Assembly (NCBI GenBank): GCA_002389675.1
Contig: DGQF01000022.1
Location: 1-53,412 of the forward strand
Reading direction: 5' to 3'
DNA from: Gammaproteobacteria bacterium UBA4421
GTDB taxonomy: Bacteria; Pseudomonadota; Gammaproteobacteria; Pseudomonadales; Azotimanducaceae
DNA length: 53,412 nucleotides
The number at the start of each line of letters is the position of its first letter. The first letter of the stretch is position 1. The notes below the pieces were generated by a model. The model saw only the letters and a list, made by a program, of their open reading frames with translations, searched no databases and was not told the origin of the DNA. A program made the position numbers and the translations under genes. This document shows, in pieces, positions 43,632 to 52,501 of the stretch.

Positions 43632-44855
43632 TCAGTGCAGCCCTTGAACAGGGTCCAGAGAAGCCGCTCGACGTGCGGGAAACCAAGCGGAAATAACACA
43701 CATAGTGCAGCTCATTACAGCCACCAGCACAAGGTCTTGCGGCAATACCAAAACGGGCACCTCCACAAAAAAAGAACCATCGAGTAAGTGTCGGCCGGTC
43801 AATTCCCCGACCCAGCTCACAATTGCATTAATGTTAAACGCACATACCAGACCCAAGAGTAATCCCACGAATGTACCAAACACGCCAACGCAGACGCCTT
43901 GCAACAAAAAAACGCTTCGAATCAACTCCGTTTTTGCACCCATCGTTCGTAAAATCGCAATTGTCGCGCGCTTGTCGTTTACCATCATGGTTTGCCCGGC
44001 AATGATATTAAACGAGGCAATCGCAACAACCAGCAACAGTAAAATGAACATCATCGATTTTTCCAGACGCACCGCCTGAAAGAGCTCACCATAGGTACTG
44101 TCCCAAGAGTCAACGTCACGTTGCGGTAATCTTGTCTTTATAAATTGGGCGAGCCGAGGCGCGTTAAGCGGGTCTTGCAGTTGCACCTGTTGTCCGCGGG
44201 TACCCAGGGTTTGCCAAACGGCTGCCGACTCGCGGGCCAAATTGACAATAACTAACGAATAATCGGGTTCCGCACCAAGCTCAAAGGTGCCAGCAAGCGT
44301 AAACCGCATGAGCTTCGGCGCAATTCCCTGCGGCCCATTTTTCACGGTTAAAACAACCACAGGATCGCCCATTTGCAGGCCTAGGTAGCGCGCCAAAGGT
44401 TGGCCCATGACCAATCCCATTGGGTCATTCATTAAATTTTGAAGATTGCCTTGCGGCATTGTCTGCGCCAAGTAGTCCATGACACCCACGCCAGTGGAAT
44501 CAACACCGTATAGTGACACCGGCTGCACCTGTGATCCGACGGATATGGCCGCAAGACCTTGAAAATAATCATGCACGCTGATCACCTCCGAAAGTTCACG
44601 TATCTCATCGAGCACTTCACTGTCAGCACCGGCATCAGCAATTGTGATATGCGGAATCGAACGCAACAACCGGTCCTTAAGTTGGCTATCGAACCCGTTC
44701 ATTACCGTAATGACCACGGTCAAAACCATCACCCCTAACGCAAGCCCCGAAAAAGAAATCCACGTAACAAATCGAGCAAACCTGTTTTCGCTGGCAGTCA
44801 GAAAACGGCGGGCAAGAACAGCCGCGAACCCGGCTTCCGGTTTAACCTTCAACAT
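43632..44855 (-). CDS. lolE: Lipoprotein-releasing system permease LolE
   Basis: LolE is one of the two membrane subunits of the ABC machine that extracts outer-membrane lipoproteins. From ATG 44855 (MLKVKPEAGF) it has 407 residues. It has one N-terminal helix (WISFSGLALGVMVLTVVI), a large periplasmic domain, and three C-terminal FtsX-type helices. The start overlaps the lolD stop by 14 bases. By position it is the second permease gene; LolC/LolE assignment follows gene order. Confidence 0.93.
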   Translation of the reverse strand: MLKVKPEAGFAAVLARRFLTASENRFARFVTWISFSGLALGVMVLTVVITVMNGFDSQLKDRLLRSIPHITIADAGADSEVLDEIRELSEVISVHDYFQGLAAISVGSQVQPVSLYGVDSTGVGVMDYLAQTMPQGNLQNLMNDPMGLVMGQPLARYLGLQMGDPVVVLTVKNGPQGIAPKLMRFTLAGTFELGAEPDYSLVIVNLARESAAVWQTLGTRGQQVQLQDPLNAPRLAQFIKTRLPQRDVDSWDSTYGELFQAVRLEKSMMFILLLLVVAIASFNIIAGQTMMVNDKRATIAILRTMGAKTELIRSVFLLQGVCVGVFGTFVGLLLGLVCAFNINAIVSWVGELTGRHLLDGSFFVEVPVLVLPQDLVLVAVMSCTMCVISAWFPARRAASLDPVQGLH

Positions 44856-45540
44856 GGTCGACCAATGTGCCATCTGCGAGATCCAGCACTCGATCGAACT
44901 TGCCCAGCATGGAGACATCATGAGTCACGACCAAGAAAGCGGTGCCCTTTTCAGCACTCAATCGGGCGATCATTGCCATTACAATGGCTGCATTTTCCCG
45001 GTCCAGATTGCCCGTCGGTTCGTCCGCTAAGACCACGCTGGGCTGACCGGCCAGAGCTCGCGCGACCGCTACCCGTTGACGCTCCCCCCCAGAAAGCGCA
45101 TTCGGCAGGTGATTTGCGCGCTGGGTCAAACCGACTTCTTTGAGCAATCCCGCCGCGTTTGCTTCAGCTGCGCGGCGGCGAACACCAGCGATCCGAGCCG
45201 GCATAGCAACATTTTCCAACGCGGTAAATTCAGGCAGTAAATGATGATTTTGATATACAAAGCCCATCTCAGCACCACGAATCTCAGCTCGAATATTAGG
45301 CAGTGCAGTCGCCATATTGCGATTGCCTACCTCAATCCGGCCCTGATCTGCAGTGTCCAGACCAGCCAAGATATGCAATAAAGTACTTTTGCCAGAACCC
45401 GAACGTCCAACAATCGCCACGCGCTCCCCTGCGCTGAGGCGCAGGTCAACGTTGCGCAGTACCTCAATGGCCGTGGATCCTTGATGGAATGTTTTGGCTA
45501 CACCCAGCGCCAACAAGGCTTGCGGCAACCCCTTACTCAT
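44842..45540 (-). CDS. lolD: Lipoprotein-releasing system ATPase LolD
   Basis: LolD powers the LolCDE complex. From ATG 45540 (MSKGLPQALL) it has 232 residues. It has Walker A GRSGSGKSTLLH, the Q-loop VYQNHHLLPEF, signature LSGGERQRVAVARAL and Walker B VVLADEPTGNLD. It overlaps both neighbours: 8 bases with lolC and 14 bases with lolE, so the three are tightly coupled. Confidence 0.97.
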   Translation of the reverse strand: MSKGLPQALLALGVAKTFHQGSTAIEVLRNVDLRLSAGERVAIVGRSGSGKSTLLHILAGLDTADQGRIEVGNRNMATALPNIRAEIRGAEMGFVYQNHHLLPEFTALENVAMPARIAGVRRRAAEANAAGLLKEVGLTQRANHLPNALSGGERQRVAVARALAGQPSVVLADEPTGNLDRENAAIVMAMIARLSAEKGTAFLVVTHDVSMLGKFDRVLDLADGTLVDHVEG

Positions 45541-46774
45541 GAGCCAGCACTCGACTGGGCAAGAGTCGCGACGCCTGCCAGGCGGGATATATCGTGGCCA
45601 TAAGCGATAGACCAAGCGCCGCCGCGGCAATCCATGCAAGATCTATCATGCGAACGTCAACCGGCAAATAGCCAATGAAATATTGACTCATGATATTTAA
45701 CTCTAGCGCTTGTGATGCGTAATTGAATACAACGGGCAGAGCGAGCGCAAAAGCTGCCCCGGATAAGATCCCCATCACAATACCGCTGACAGCCAGAAAA
45801 AGGCCGAGCGCGCAAAACAGGCGAATAATCGTCCCAGACGCTGCTCCTAAGGTGCGCAGCACTGCAACATCATTCTTTCGCTGCTCAACAATCATCATCA
45901 AACCCGACACTAAATTAAACGCGGCCACAGCAACCAAAAAAGACAGCAGCACAAACATGGTGACTTTCTGAACCGCGATGGCTTCATATAGATTACCTTG
46001 CGTACGCACCCATGAGCGCACCCGCACATTATCCCTACCCAGCGCACGATAGAGCTCGGTGCGCGCCACTTCCAACTCAAAGAGGTTGTTCAACCGCCCC
46101 TGCAAACCGTGCACTTTAGTGCCCATACGGAATAACCGCTGACCGGCGTTGAGGCTAATCAGTGCGTTGTGCCCATCAATTTGAGACTGGCTGCTAAACA
46201 GGTCAACCACTGTAAACCGGCGTTGCCGTGGAATTGCGCCCGCCGGAGTTACCGAACCCAGCGGCAGAATGACCAAAACATTGTCACCAGGCTGAACACC
46301 TAACTTGGCCGCCAAGCGTGCGCCAAGAATAATGCCATACCGCTCCTGATTCAGGGAGGACAATTCACCACCATGAGTATAACGAGGTAAATCAGTGACC
46401 TGCGGATAACTCTCCGGATCTACCGCAGTCACCTCAGCGCCGTGTATTTTGCCCTGCGCGGCTAACAATACCGTACCCCTTATGTAGGGGGCTAAGCCCA
46501 CCAAGCCAGGATAAGGCTGCGCCTGTAACACCCGGTCAACGCTCGATCGACTCAAGCCACTGTCACTTTCTGCCACTATATGCGGCAACACCCCCATGAC
46601 CCGCTCTCGCAATTCGCGCTCAAAACCGTTGATTATGCTAACAACCACCACCAAAACAGCGACACTCAGGATCAAACCGCCCAACGCGAGCCTCGACACA
46701 TAGGACAACGCGGATCGGCGTGCCAACAGATATCTGCCGGCAATCCAAATAGGGAGACCCCTTAGGCGGGTCAG
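45533..46774 (-). CDS. lolC: Lipoprotein-releasing system permease LolC, probable CTG start
   Basis: LolC is the first permease of LolCDE, with an N-terminal helix, a periplasmic domain and three C-terminal FtsX-type helices. The first standard start (TTG, 46726) would remove the conserved IAGRYLLARR block that opens LolC proteins (IGxRY). Reading upstream, the frame gives LTRLRGLPIWIAGRYLLARR from a CTG at 46774. This CTG has GGAGG 5 bases upstream and overlaps the nqrM stop as CTGA, giving 413 residues, the normal length. An ATT at 46750 is a second candidate. The start region lies in a hairpin. Confidence 0.88.
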   Translation of the reverse strand: MTRLRGLPIWIAGRYLLARRSALSYVSRLALGGLILSVAVLVVVVSIINGFERELRERVMGVLPHIVAESDSGLSRSSVDRVLQAQPYPGLVGLAPYIRGTVLLAAQGKIHGAEVTAVDPESYPQVTDLPRYTHGGELSSLNQERYGIILGARLAAKLGVQPGDNVLVILPLGSVTPAGAIPRQRRFTVVDLFSSQSQIDGHNALISLNAGQRLFRMGTKVHGLQGRLNNLFELEVARTELYRALGRDNVRVRSWVRTQGNLYEAIAVQKVTMFVLLSFLVAVAAFNLVSGLMMIVEQRKNDVAVLRTLGAASGTIIRLFCALGLFLAVSGIVMGILSGAAFALALPVVFNYASQALELNIMSQYFIGYLPVDVRMIDLAWIAAAALGLSLMATIYPAWQASRLLPSRVLAHE

Positions 46775-46784
46775 ATCTCCCTCC
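46751..46784 (-). promoter_or_regulatory. Hairpin masking the lolC ribosome binding site
   Basis: In the mRNA, AGGGAGA (46776-46782) can pair perfectly with TCTCCCT (46751-46757). The 5' arm is the lolC Shine-Dalgarno region. The loop holds the nqrM stop and the lolC CTG, and an alternative inner stem GACCC/GGGTC can also form. A ribosome finishing nqrM would open the structure. Confidence 0.6.
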
Positions 46785-47028
46785 GCGAAACAGCCTCTTG
46801 AGCCAACTCCTGAGCATGCACAGGAGTGGCAGGATCCAGTGGAGCGGAGCCGTCCGCGCTGTCACACAAGCTTGGATTGCCTCCACAAATTTCACAAGAG
46901 GTATCTAGTCCCAAAGCTTTCATGCCACCGCAGGTGCCCGCAATTGGCGGACGACCGGCCATCACGCCCACTGCCATAATCGCGGTCATCAACAGCATAA
47001 ACCCAAACGCAAAAATCATGGTGGACAT
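46771..47028 (-). CDS. nqrM: Na+-NQR maturation protein NqrM (DUF539)
   Basis: NqrM helps insert iron into the Na+-translocating NADH:quinone reductase. From ATG 47028 (MSTMIFAFGF) it has 85 residues. It has one N-terminal membrane helix (to about residue 20) and a cysteine-rich segment: GTCGGMKALG, SCEICGG and LCD, the family's Cys pattern. The tail is longer than usual by about 25 residues. An ATG at 47079 is in frame but adds unconserved residues. It follows apbE, as in nqr operons, and its TGA overlaps the lolC start. Confidence 0.9.
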   Translation of the reverse strand: MSTMIFAFGFMLLMTAIMAVGVMAGRPPIAGTCGGMKALGLDTSCEICGGNPSLCDSADGSAPLDPATPVHAQELAQEAVSRREI

Positions 47029-47087
47029 GTGAACACTCTCTTTATTGGCAATTCGAGACAACAATTTGCGGATAACCATTTGCCCTG

Positions 47088-48242
47088 TTACTGGCCATCC
47101 ATCATCACCGCGTTTGACAGCGCCGCTGGCAGGTAGGGCTGCATGGCGGAAGTATACCGAAACTCAAACCGTTCTTCAGCAGCCGGTTCAGCAGATGACA
47201 ATGGATCTGCTGGCAAAACATCAATGAGCATGTCGTCGGTAACTAAATCGCCTTGTGGTAGCCGAGCAATAACATATGCGGCCAGACCTTCCTGCTCGGC
47301 AAAGCGCATCCCCGCATCAAGGCCCAGCACCATGAGCGTTGTGGCATATGCATCCGCCCACATCGCTGACGGATGCAAAATGGTCACCGACACAACTGTA
47401 TTATTTGCAGGACTTCCGCTGCGAGGATCTATGACATGATCTATCCGGCGCCCGTCCACAACGCGGTAGTTACGATAGTCTCCTGATGTCGCGACGCTAT
47501 TGTCGGTGACTTCTAATACGGTTTGAAACATACCAAAGCGGCTAGGATCTGGTACCTCAACGCCAATACGCCAGACTTCGCCTCTTGGACTCAACCCTGC
47601 AACGCGAATTTCACCACCGATATCTACCATATAGCTCACGCAACCCATATCGGCGAGTAAGTCCGCCAATTGATCTACCGCAAAGCCTTTGCCAAGCGCA
47701 GACAAATCAATATAGACAGAGTCCAGATGCTTGACTAAGCGGCTACCATCGAGCGTGAGATGTTCCATACCTACCGCTTTTGAGGCCATGGCCTGCGCTT
47801 TAGCACTCGGTGCCTGTGTTTGCGCCTGGGGACCGAACCCCCAAAGATTCACGAGCGGCCCGACGGTAACGTCAAACGCGCCGCCAGATCGCCCAGCAAG
47901 CTGCAGCGCGGCATCCATCACAAAACGAAGATCAGACGACAATACATTGTTTTGATGAGCCAGAGATTGATTGATCAACGATAGCTCTGAATCTGCTTGA
48001 TAGGTCGACATCGCATCATTAACTGCCTTCAAACTGGCTTCGATCTGCTGCTGATTAATTGCGCAAGACTCGCCCGCGGCGAAATGTACTGCGTAATACG
48101 TACCCATCGTTGCACCGCGAATCATGTCATACCTTGGCGAGCCACAACCGGCTAGGCCCATCAACAGCAAGGCAGCCGCAACTCGTATAGGCCAATAAGG
48201 CCACAGGCTCTGCGATGGAATGTGCCAAAATTGTCTGAACAC
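47088..48242 (-). CDS. apbE: FAD:protein FMN transferase ApbE
   Basis: ApbE attaches FMN covalently to NqrB and NqrC. The protein has a lipobox (LLLMGLAGC) after a hydrophobic stretch, so it is a lipoprotein of the periplasm. It carries the family's ATMGTYYAVHF, LSALGKGFAVD, DHVIDPRSG and WADAYATTLMV motifs, which hold the Mg and FAD sites. The ATG at 48371 would give an improbably long signal region. A GTG at 48242 with AGGAAA 8 bases upstream fits better (384 residues). No nqrABCDEF genes flank it in the window. Confidence 0.93.
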   Translation of the reverse strand: MFRQFWHIPSQSLWPYWPIRVAAALLLMGLAGCGSPRYDMIRGATMGTYYAVHFAAGESCAINQQQIEASLKAVNDAMSTYQADSELSLINQSLAHQNNVLSSDLRFVMDAALQLAGRSGGAFDVTVGPLVNLWGFGPQAQTQAPSAKAQAMASKAVGMEHLTLDGSRLVKHLDSVYIDLSALGKGFAVDQLADLLADMGCVSYMVDIGGEIRVAGLSPRGEVWRIGVEVPDPSRFGMFQTVLEVTDNSVATSGDYRNYRVVDGRRIDHVIDPRSGSPANNTVVSVTILHPSAMWADAYATTLMVLGLDAGMRFAEQEGLAAYVIARLPQGDLVTDDMLIDVLPADPLSSAEPAAEERFEFRYTSAMQPYLPAALSNAVMMDGQ

Positions 48243-48346
48243 CAAACATTTCCTCAGCAATACAACTAAATATCTGCCACTGAACTGGATTTGTCGCCAG
48301 AGATTGGCAGAATCCAACATCGATACTCCTAAACTCAGAATAACAT

Positions 48347-49558
48347 ATGACTTCAAAATGGTTTGCGCCACTTCTTATCTTGGCCGCCTTTTCCGGCTGG
48401 CTGGCGGCTTCGTTGTTCAGCGGGCTCACGTGGCTGGATACAACCACAGCCATCGTTCAATCCAGTTTTCTAGCCGCCCTGCGCATGATCATTGTGCCTT
48501 TGATCTTTTTCTCCTTGTTCAGTGGCGTGCTGCAGCTGCGCGCCGCAGGCGCAATGGGACGATTAGCGGGCGTGACGGTAGCTTATTATGCATTTACCTC
48601 TGCCATTGCGATTACCATCGGACTGATTGTTGTATTTTTCATCCATCCTTGGACTGCATACCCGCCGCTGGCCGAAATCCCCCCACTTTCCAGCGGGCTA
48701 ATCGATGCCGAGGCTGGCGGCGTTGCATCACTCATCGGTAATTTGCTGAACAGTATGCTGGTCAATCCCTTTAGCGCATTGGCCGAGCTCAACATACTTG
48801 GTGTGCTGACTACGGCTTTGCTATTTGGATCAGCAGCAGCGTTGACCCTCCCCACCAACTCTCGGTGGCCAGCGCTTCTTGAAGAGCTCACGCAAACCAT
48901 CTACACCTGTGCCCGGTGGGTGCTGACCACACTGCCACTTGGCATTTTTGCCATCACCTATCAGCTGACAGACCGCATAGATCTCAACACGCTGGTTTCT
49001 TTAGGACACTTTGCCGGTGTTGTATTCGGCGCGACCGCTATACATGGCGTCATTGTTCTGCCCCTAATTGCTTGGGTACTCGCGGGCGTCACACCACTTC
49101 AATTAGCTCGAGCGATCAGTCAGCCGGTGCTAACGGCCCTGATGACCTCCTCAAGTGCAGCCACGCTGCCCTTATCCATGACCACCGCTGAAGAAAAACT
49201 CGGCGTAACCCGGAATAAAGCCGCATTCGTCTTGCCCCTAGGGGCAACCATCAACATGGATGGCACTGCGTTGTTTGAGGGTATTGCCGTCATTTTCCTC
49301 GCTTATATGTTTGGCGTGCAGATTGACGCCGGTAGTGTGATCATTATATTTTTGATTACGATGCTGGCTTCTGCGGGCGCGCCCGGAATCCCTTCAGGCT
49401 CTATGGCAGGACTGCAGGTCATACTTCTGGCCGTCGGCATACCTCTGGAAGCGATCGGTTTGCTCCTGCTCATCGAACGCCCACTGGATACCTTCCGCAC
49501 CGCGGTCAACGTTGAAGGTGACCTTGTTGGCGCTTTAATCGCCGAAAAATGGAGTTAA
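48347..49558 (+). CDS. Dicarboxylate/amino acid:cation symporter (DAACS family)
   Basis: This inner-membrane symporter takes up acidic amino acids or C4-dicarboxylates with Na+ or H+. The 403-residue protein has eight helices and two re-entrant hairpins. The serine-rich HP1 motif is in ALMTSSSAATLP and the metal/substrate site in ATINMDGTALFEGIAVIF. Substrate class (glutamate, aspartate or succinate) cannot be decided; the sequence lacks obvious GltP or DctA-specific markers that I can recognise. It is divergent from apbE. Confidence 0.93.
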   Translation: MTSKWFAPLLILAAFSGWLAASLFSGLTWLDTTTAIVQSSFLAALRMIIVPLIFFSLFSGVLQLRAAGAMGRLAGVTVAYYAFTSAIAITIGLIVVFFIHPWTAYPPLAEIPPLSSGLIDAEAGGVASLIGNLLNSMLVNPFSALAELNILGVLTTALLFGSAAALTLPTNSRWPALLEELTQTIYTCARWVLTTLPLGIFAITYQLTDRIDLNTLVSLGHFAGVVFGATAIHGVIVLPLIAWVLAGVTPLQLARAISQPVLTALMTSSSAATLPLSMTTAEEKLGVTRNKAAFVLPLGATINMDGTALFEGIAVIFLAYMFGVQIDAGSVIIIFLITMLASAGAPGIPSGSMAGLQVILLAVGIPLEAIGLLLLIERPLDTFRTAVNVEGDLVGALIAEKWS

Positions 49559-49565
49559 TACACGC

Positions 49566-50168
49566 GTGAGTACAAAATTCTTACTGCTTCGTCATGGCCA
49601 AATCAAAGCCAATAAGACGGGCCGCTGGCACGGCTCGACCGACAGCAAATTAACCTGGCTCGGGCGGGGCCAAGCCAAACGTACCGGCAAATATCTGCGC
49701 AAACACAAATCAATACAAGCCGTCTACGCCAGTCCACTACAACGCTGCCACGCAACGGCAAAATTTGCGACTAAGGGCATGGAGCTCGACATTAATACTC
49801 TCGACGGACTCAAGGAGATGTGCTTGGGTGACTGGGAAGATATGCGCTTTAGCGAACTGGCTGAAGACCACGATTTTATTAATCGGGCCACGGGTGACAT
49901 ACACCACAGCGCGCCCAACGGAGAAAGCCTCGACCAGGTCGCTACACGAGTCGTTGCAGCCTTTCGCCAAATAGACGAACAACATGCAGACGACGAAACC
50001 GTTTTGGTGGTTAGCCATGGCGTCGCTCTGGCCGTTGCCATTTCCGTTTTTCTGCATAACTCCCCCGCCCGCTGGGGAGACTATCACCTCAACAATTGCA
50101 GTTTAACCGAGTTTGAATTGTCTCCTGACCCCATTGTTTATCGGCTGAATGAATATGCACATCTGTAA
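49566..50168 (+). CDS. Histidine phosphatase family protein
   Basis: The 200-residue protein has the phosphoglycerate-mutase-like catalytic core: LLRHGQIKANKTGRW (phosphohistidine His10), an acidic residue in LKEMCLGDWE and the second histidine in VVSHGVAL. Members act on varied phosphorylated metabolites (for example alpha-ribazole phosphate or sugar phosphates); I cannot fix the substrate. The start is GTG at 49566, 7 bp after the symporter stop, so cotranscription is likely. Confidence 0.87.
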   Translation: MSTKFLLLRHGQIKANKTGRWHGSTDSKLTWLGRGQAKRTGKYLRKHKSIQAVYASPLQRCHATAKFATKGMELDINTLDGLKEMCLGDWEDMRFSELAEDHDFINRATGDIHHSAPNGESLDQVATRVVAAFRQIDEQHADDETVLVVSHGVALAVAISVFLHNSPARWGDYHLNNCSLTEFELSPDPIVYRLNEYAHL

Positions 50169-50223
50169 TAGTCGGTTAAAGTTCTAATCATCACACCACA
50201 TCACGATCTAAAAGGGGAACCTC

Positions 50224-50991
50224 ATGACAAAATACTGTCTGGTAGAAAAGCATGACCATATTTTAACCGTGAAACTCAATCGGCCAGATCGATTGAACGC
50301 ATTACACCCCTTGGCTAACGCAGAACTTGGCGAGGTCTTCGATGATTTTGCAGCCGACCCTGATATGTGGGTTGCGATTATCACCGGCGAGGGCCGCGGG
50401 TTTAGCGCAGGTAATGATCTTCGATATCAAGCTGAGGGCGGCGAGCGAGTAGCGGTGCCCAAAGGATTTGCGGGGCTAACAGCCCGATTCGATCTGAACA
50501 AACCGGTCATCGCCGCGGTCAATGGCGTGGCTATGGGCGGTGGATTTGAAATTGCTCTGGCCTGCGATCTCATTATTGCCTCCGAAAAAGCCTTATTTGC
50601 CTTGCCCGAACCCAAAGTTGGCTTAGCCGCACTGGCGGGCGGGCTGAACCGGTTACCTCGTCAAATTGGCTCCAAAAGAGCCTTAGGTATGATATTGACT
50701 GGACGCCATGTGAGCGCTGAAGAAGGTCAGCAACTGGGATTCGTCAACGAAGTAGTCCCACATGACACGCTGATGGAAGCAGCCAACCGGTGGGCACAGC
50801 AAATTGCGGCATGCGCCCCGCTATCTATTCGCGCCAGTAAGGAAGTGGTTTACAAAAGTTTAGATATGGGACTTGAGGAGTCCATGTCTCAAAAATATGA
50901 TGCCGTTCAGCAAATGATTAAGAGCGAAGACTTTATTGAGGGTCCAAAAGCATTCGCCGAAAAGCGCCCCCCGAACTGGCAAGGGCGATAA
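50224..50991 (+). CDS. Enoyl-CoA hydratase/isomerase family protein
   Basis: The 255-residue crotonase-fold enzyme has the oxyanion-hole segments SAGNDLRY and NGVAMGGGFEIALACD, and both catalytic glutamates are kept (GGGFE and ALPEPKVG). It should hydrate an enoyl-CoA, and the motif pattern is near CaiD/EchA types. The start ATG is preceded by AAGGGG. No other beta-oxidation genes are visible nearby. Confidence 0.9.
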   Translation: MTKYCLVEKHDHILTVKLNRPDRLNALHPLANAELGEVFDDFAADPDMWVAIITGEGRGFSAGNDLRYQAEGGERVAVPKGFAGLTARFDLNKPVIAAVNGVAMGGGFEIALACDLIIASEKALFALPEPKVGLAALAGGLNRLPRQIGSKRALGMILTGRHVSAEEGQQLGFVNEVVPHDTLMEAANRWAQQIAACAPLSIRASKEVVYKSLDMGLEESMSQKYDAVQQMIKSEDFIEGPKAFAEKRPPNWQGR

Positions 50992-51025
50992 TGCATCTTG
51001 GCTAATAGACGCACTAAAGATCACC

Positions 51026-51211
51026 CTAAGCAGCCAATTGGGCAGCAGTAATGCTGTCCGCAACGACCGCTACGGCAAGACAGATGTCGTTTAGGGTTTC
51101 TTGTTCACCCCCAGCGAGCATTCGATCAATCACTTCGTTCTGCGGAATCATAATGTGCAACAAATCCGGGGGAACAGAAAATTGGTCGGTGTAGTAACGC
51201 GTGGATTGCAT
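51026..51211 (-). CDS. Small hypothetical protein (61 residues)
   Basis: I do not recognise this protein. From ATG 51211 (MQSTRYYTDQFSV) it has AAGGA with an 8-base spacer, which supports a real gene; an upstream ATG at 51265 lacks one. It is acidic and helical, with a Leu/Ala-rich C-terminus (ICLAVAVVADSI) too short and too charged to call a membrane helix. It is convergent with the enoyl-CoA hydratase gene and faces away from the rhodanese gene. Confidence 0.6.
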   Translation of the reverse strand: MQSTRYYTDQFSVPPDLLHIMIPQNEVIDRMLAGGEQETLNDICLAVAVVADSITAAQLAA

Positions 51212-51416
51212 AAGTGGTTTCCTTGTTTGCTCAAACATCACCAGAAGGTAAGTCGAGTCAAACAAAGTACAATTTTCATGCCAGCATCCTAAATTTTTAA
51301 CTGACTGATTTTATTGATATTTATTTTTTTAATTCTCGTTCGCTGATTTTTCGCAAGCGCCCTGAGCGTCATACTTGTGACTGAATTTGTCGAATATTTA
51401 AACTAGGAGTCCAAAT

Positions 51417-51812
51417 ATGCTTAAAGTCACACATAAAATGCTAATCGAGACGGCACTGGATGAAGTTGAAACTCTAGACGTTGATGACGCCGTGCCAATG
51501 CTCGAAGACGCAGAGTCTTTGTTTATCGACATCCGCGACCCTCGAGAACTTGAAAGAGAAGGCAAAATTCCCGGCGCAGTGCACGCCCCCCGCGGCATGC
51601 TCGAATTTTGGGTAGATCCAACCTCACCGTACTATAAAGATATCTTTGGATCCGGGAAGCGGCTTGTATTTTATTGTCAAAGCGGGTGGCGGTCCGCTTT
51701 AGCAACTAAAACAGTACAAGATATGGGTCTAGAAAAAGTCTGTCATATTGGCGATGGCTTCCGTGGTTGGAAGGACGCAGGCGCACCGACAGAAGCCGTT
51801 GAATCGAAATAG
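51417..51812 (+). CDS. Rhodanese-like domain protein
   Basis: The 131-residue single-domain protein has the rhodanese CH2A region (FIDIRDPRELEREGKIPGA), and the active-site cysteine in VFYCQSGWRSALA with the substrate-binding loop. It should transfer sulfane sulfur or sense thiols. AGGAG lies 8 bases before the ATG. It has an upstream AT-rich intergenic stretch and is followed by the spermidine-synthase-like pair. Confidence 0.9.
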   Translation: MLKVTHKMLIETALDEVETLDVDDAVPMLEDAESLFIDIRDPRELEREGKIPGAVHAPRGMLEFWVDPTSPYYKDIFGSGKRLVFYCQSGWRSALATKTVQDMGLEKVCHIGDGFRGWKDAGAPTEAVESK

Positions 51813-51895
51813 CATCTGATTCGATATCGCTTTAATTTTACTTATCTCTAACATTCAAGGCTTCTTATGAAACTAATTTTGGAAACCGTCATCGC

Positions 51896-52501
51896 GTGAC
51901 CTATCTTATTTACTTACTCGCATTTACCGGTGGCTTTGTCATCATGTCCCTCGAGCTACTGGGCGGGCGCGTATTGGCACCGTACTTCGGCAGTAGCATC
52001 TACGTTTGGGGCAGCATCATTACGGTTTTTATGCTGTCTTTGTCGTTGGGTTATTTGATCGGTGGGCGCTGGTCAATCCGCAATCCCAGTTTAATGAGAT
52101 TCGGCGGCATATTTATCGTCGGTGCGCTGTTGATGTATCCGTTAGTATCATTTGCAGAGCCAGTCATGCAATGGATTTTCAAGTCAATCAGCGATCCGCG
52201 TTACGGTTCGTTGGCGGCGTCAACCTTCCTGTTTATGGCACCCACCATCATTCTGGGCATGATATCTCCTTACTCAGTGCGCTTGCTTGTCGTTTCCATC
52301 GAACGCTCCGGGCAAGTAGCGGGTCGACTTTATTTCGTTTCCACGCTGGGCAGCGCGCTGGGCACGCTCATCACCTCGTTCTACTTTGTACTGCATTTCG
52401 AAATTAATACCATACTGCTGATGCTTACCCTTGCTTTGCTGTCTATGTCAGCCCTGGCGATCATGTGTGACAAATTTGGTTGGTATGGAGACGCAGAATG
52501 A
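51896..52501 (+). CDS. Membrane subunit of a split spermidine-synthase-like protein
   Basis: The 201-residue integral membrane protein has about six helices and starts with GTG at 51896. Conserved features (SLELLGGRVLAPYFGSS, VWGSIITVFMLSLSLGY, GRLYFVSTLGSALGT) are those of the N-terminal membrane domain found fused to spermidine-synthase-like domains in many bacteria. Here the domain is encoded separately; its stop overlaps the start of the catalytic partner as ATGA. The biological substrate is unknown. Confidence 0.85.
   Translation: MTYLIYLLAFTGGFVIMSLELLGGRVLAPYFGSSIYVWGSIITVFMLSLSLGYLIGGRWSIRNPSLMRFGGIFIVGALLMYPLVSFAEPVMQWIFKSISDPRYGSLAASTFLFMAPTIILGMISPYSVRLLVVSIERSGQVAGRLYFVSTLGSALGTLITSFYFVLHFEINTILLMLTLALLSMSALAIMCDKFGWYGDAE

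Noticed and set aside
46726..46728. TTG start for lolC
   Set aside because: It would remove the conserved IAGRY block and has no ribosome binding site; CTG 46774 is better placed.
51790..51835. GAATC/GATTC hairpin after the rhodanese gene as terminator
   Set aside because: Only a 5-bp stem with a 12-base loop and a poor T tract.
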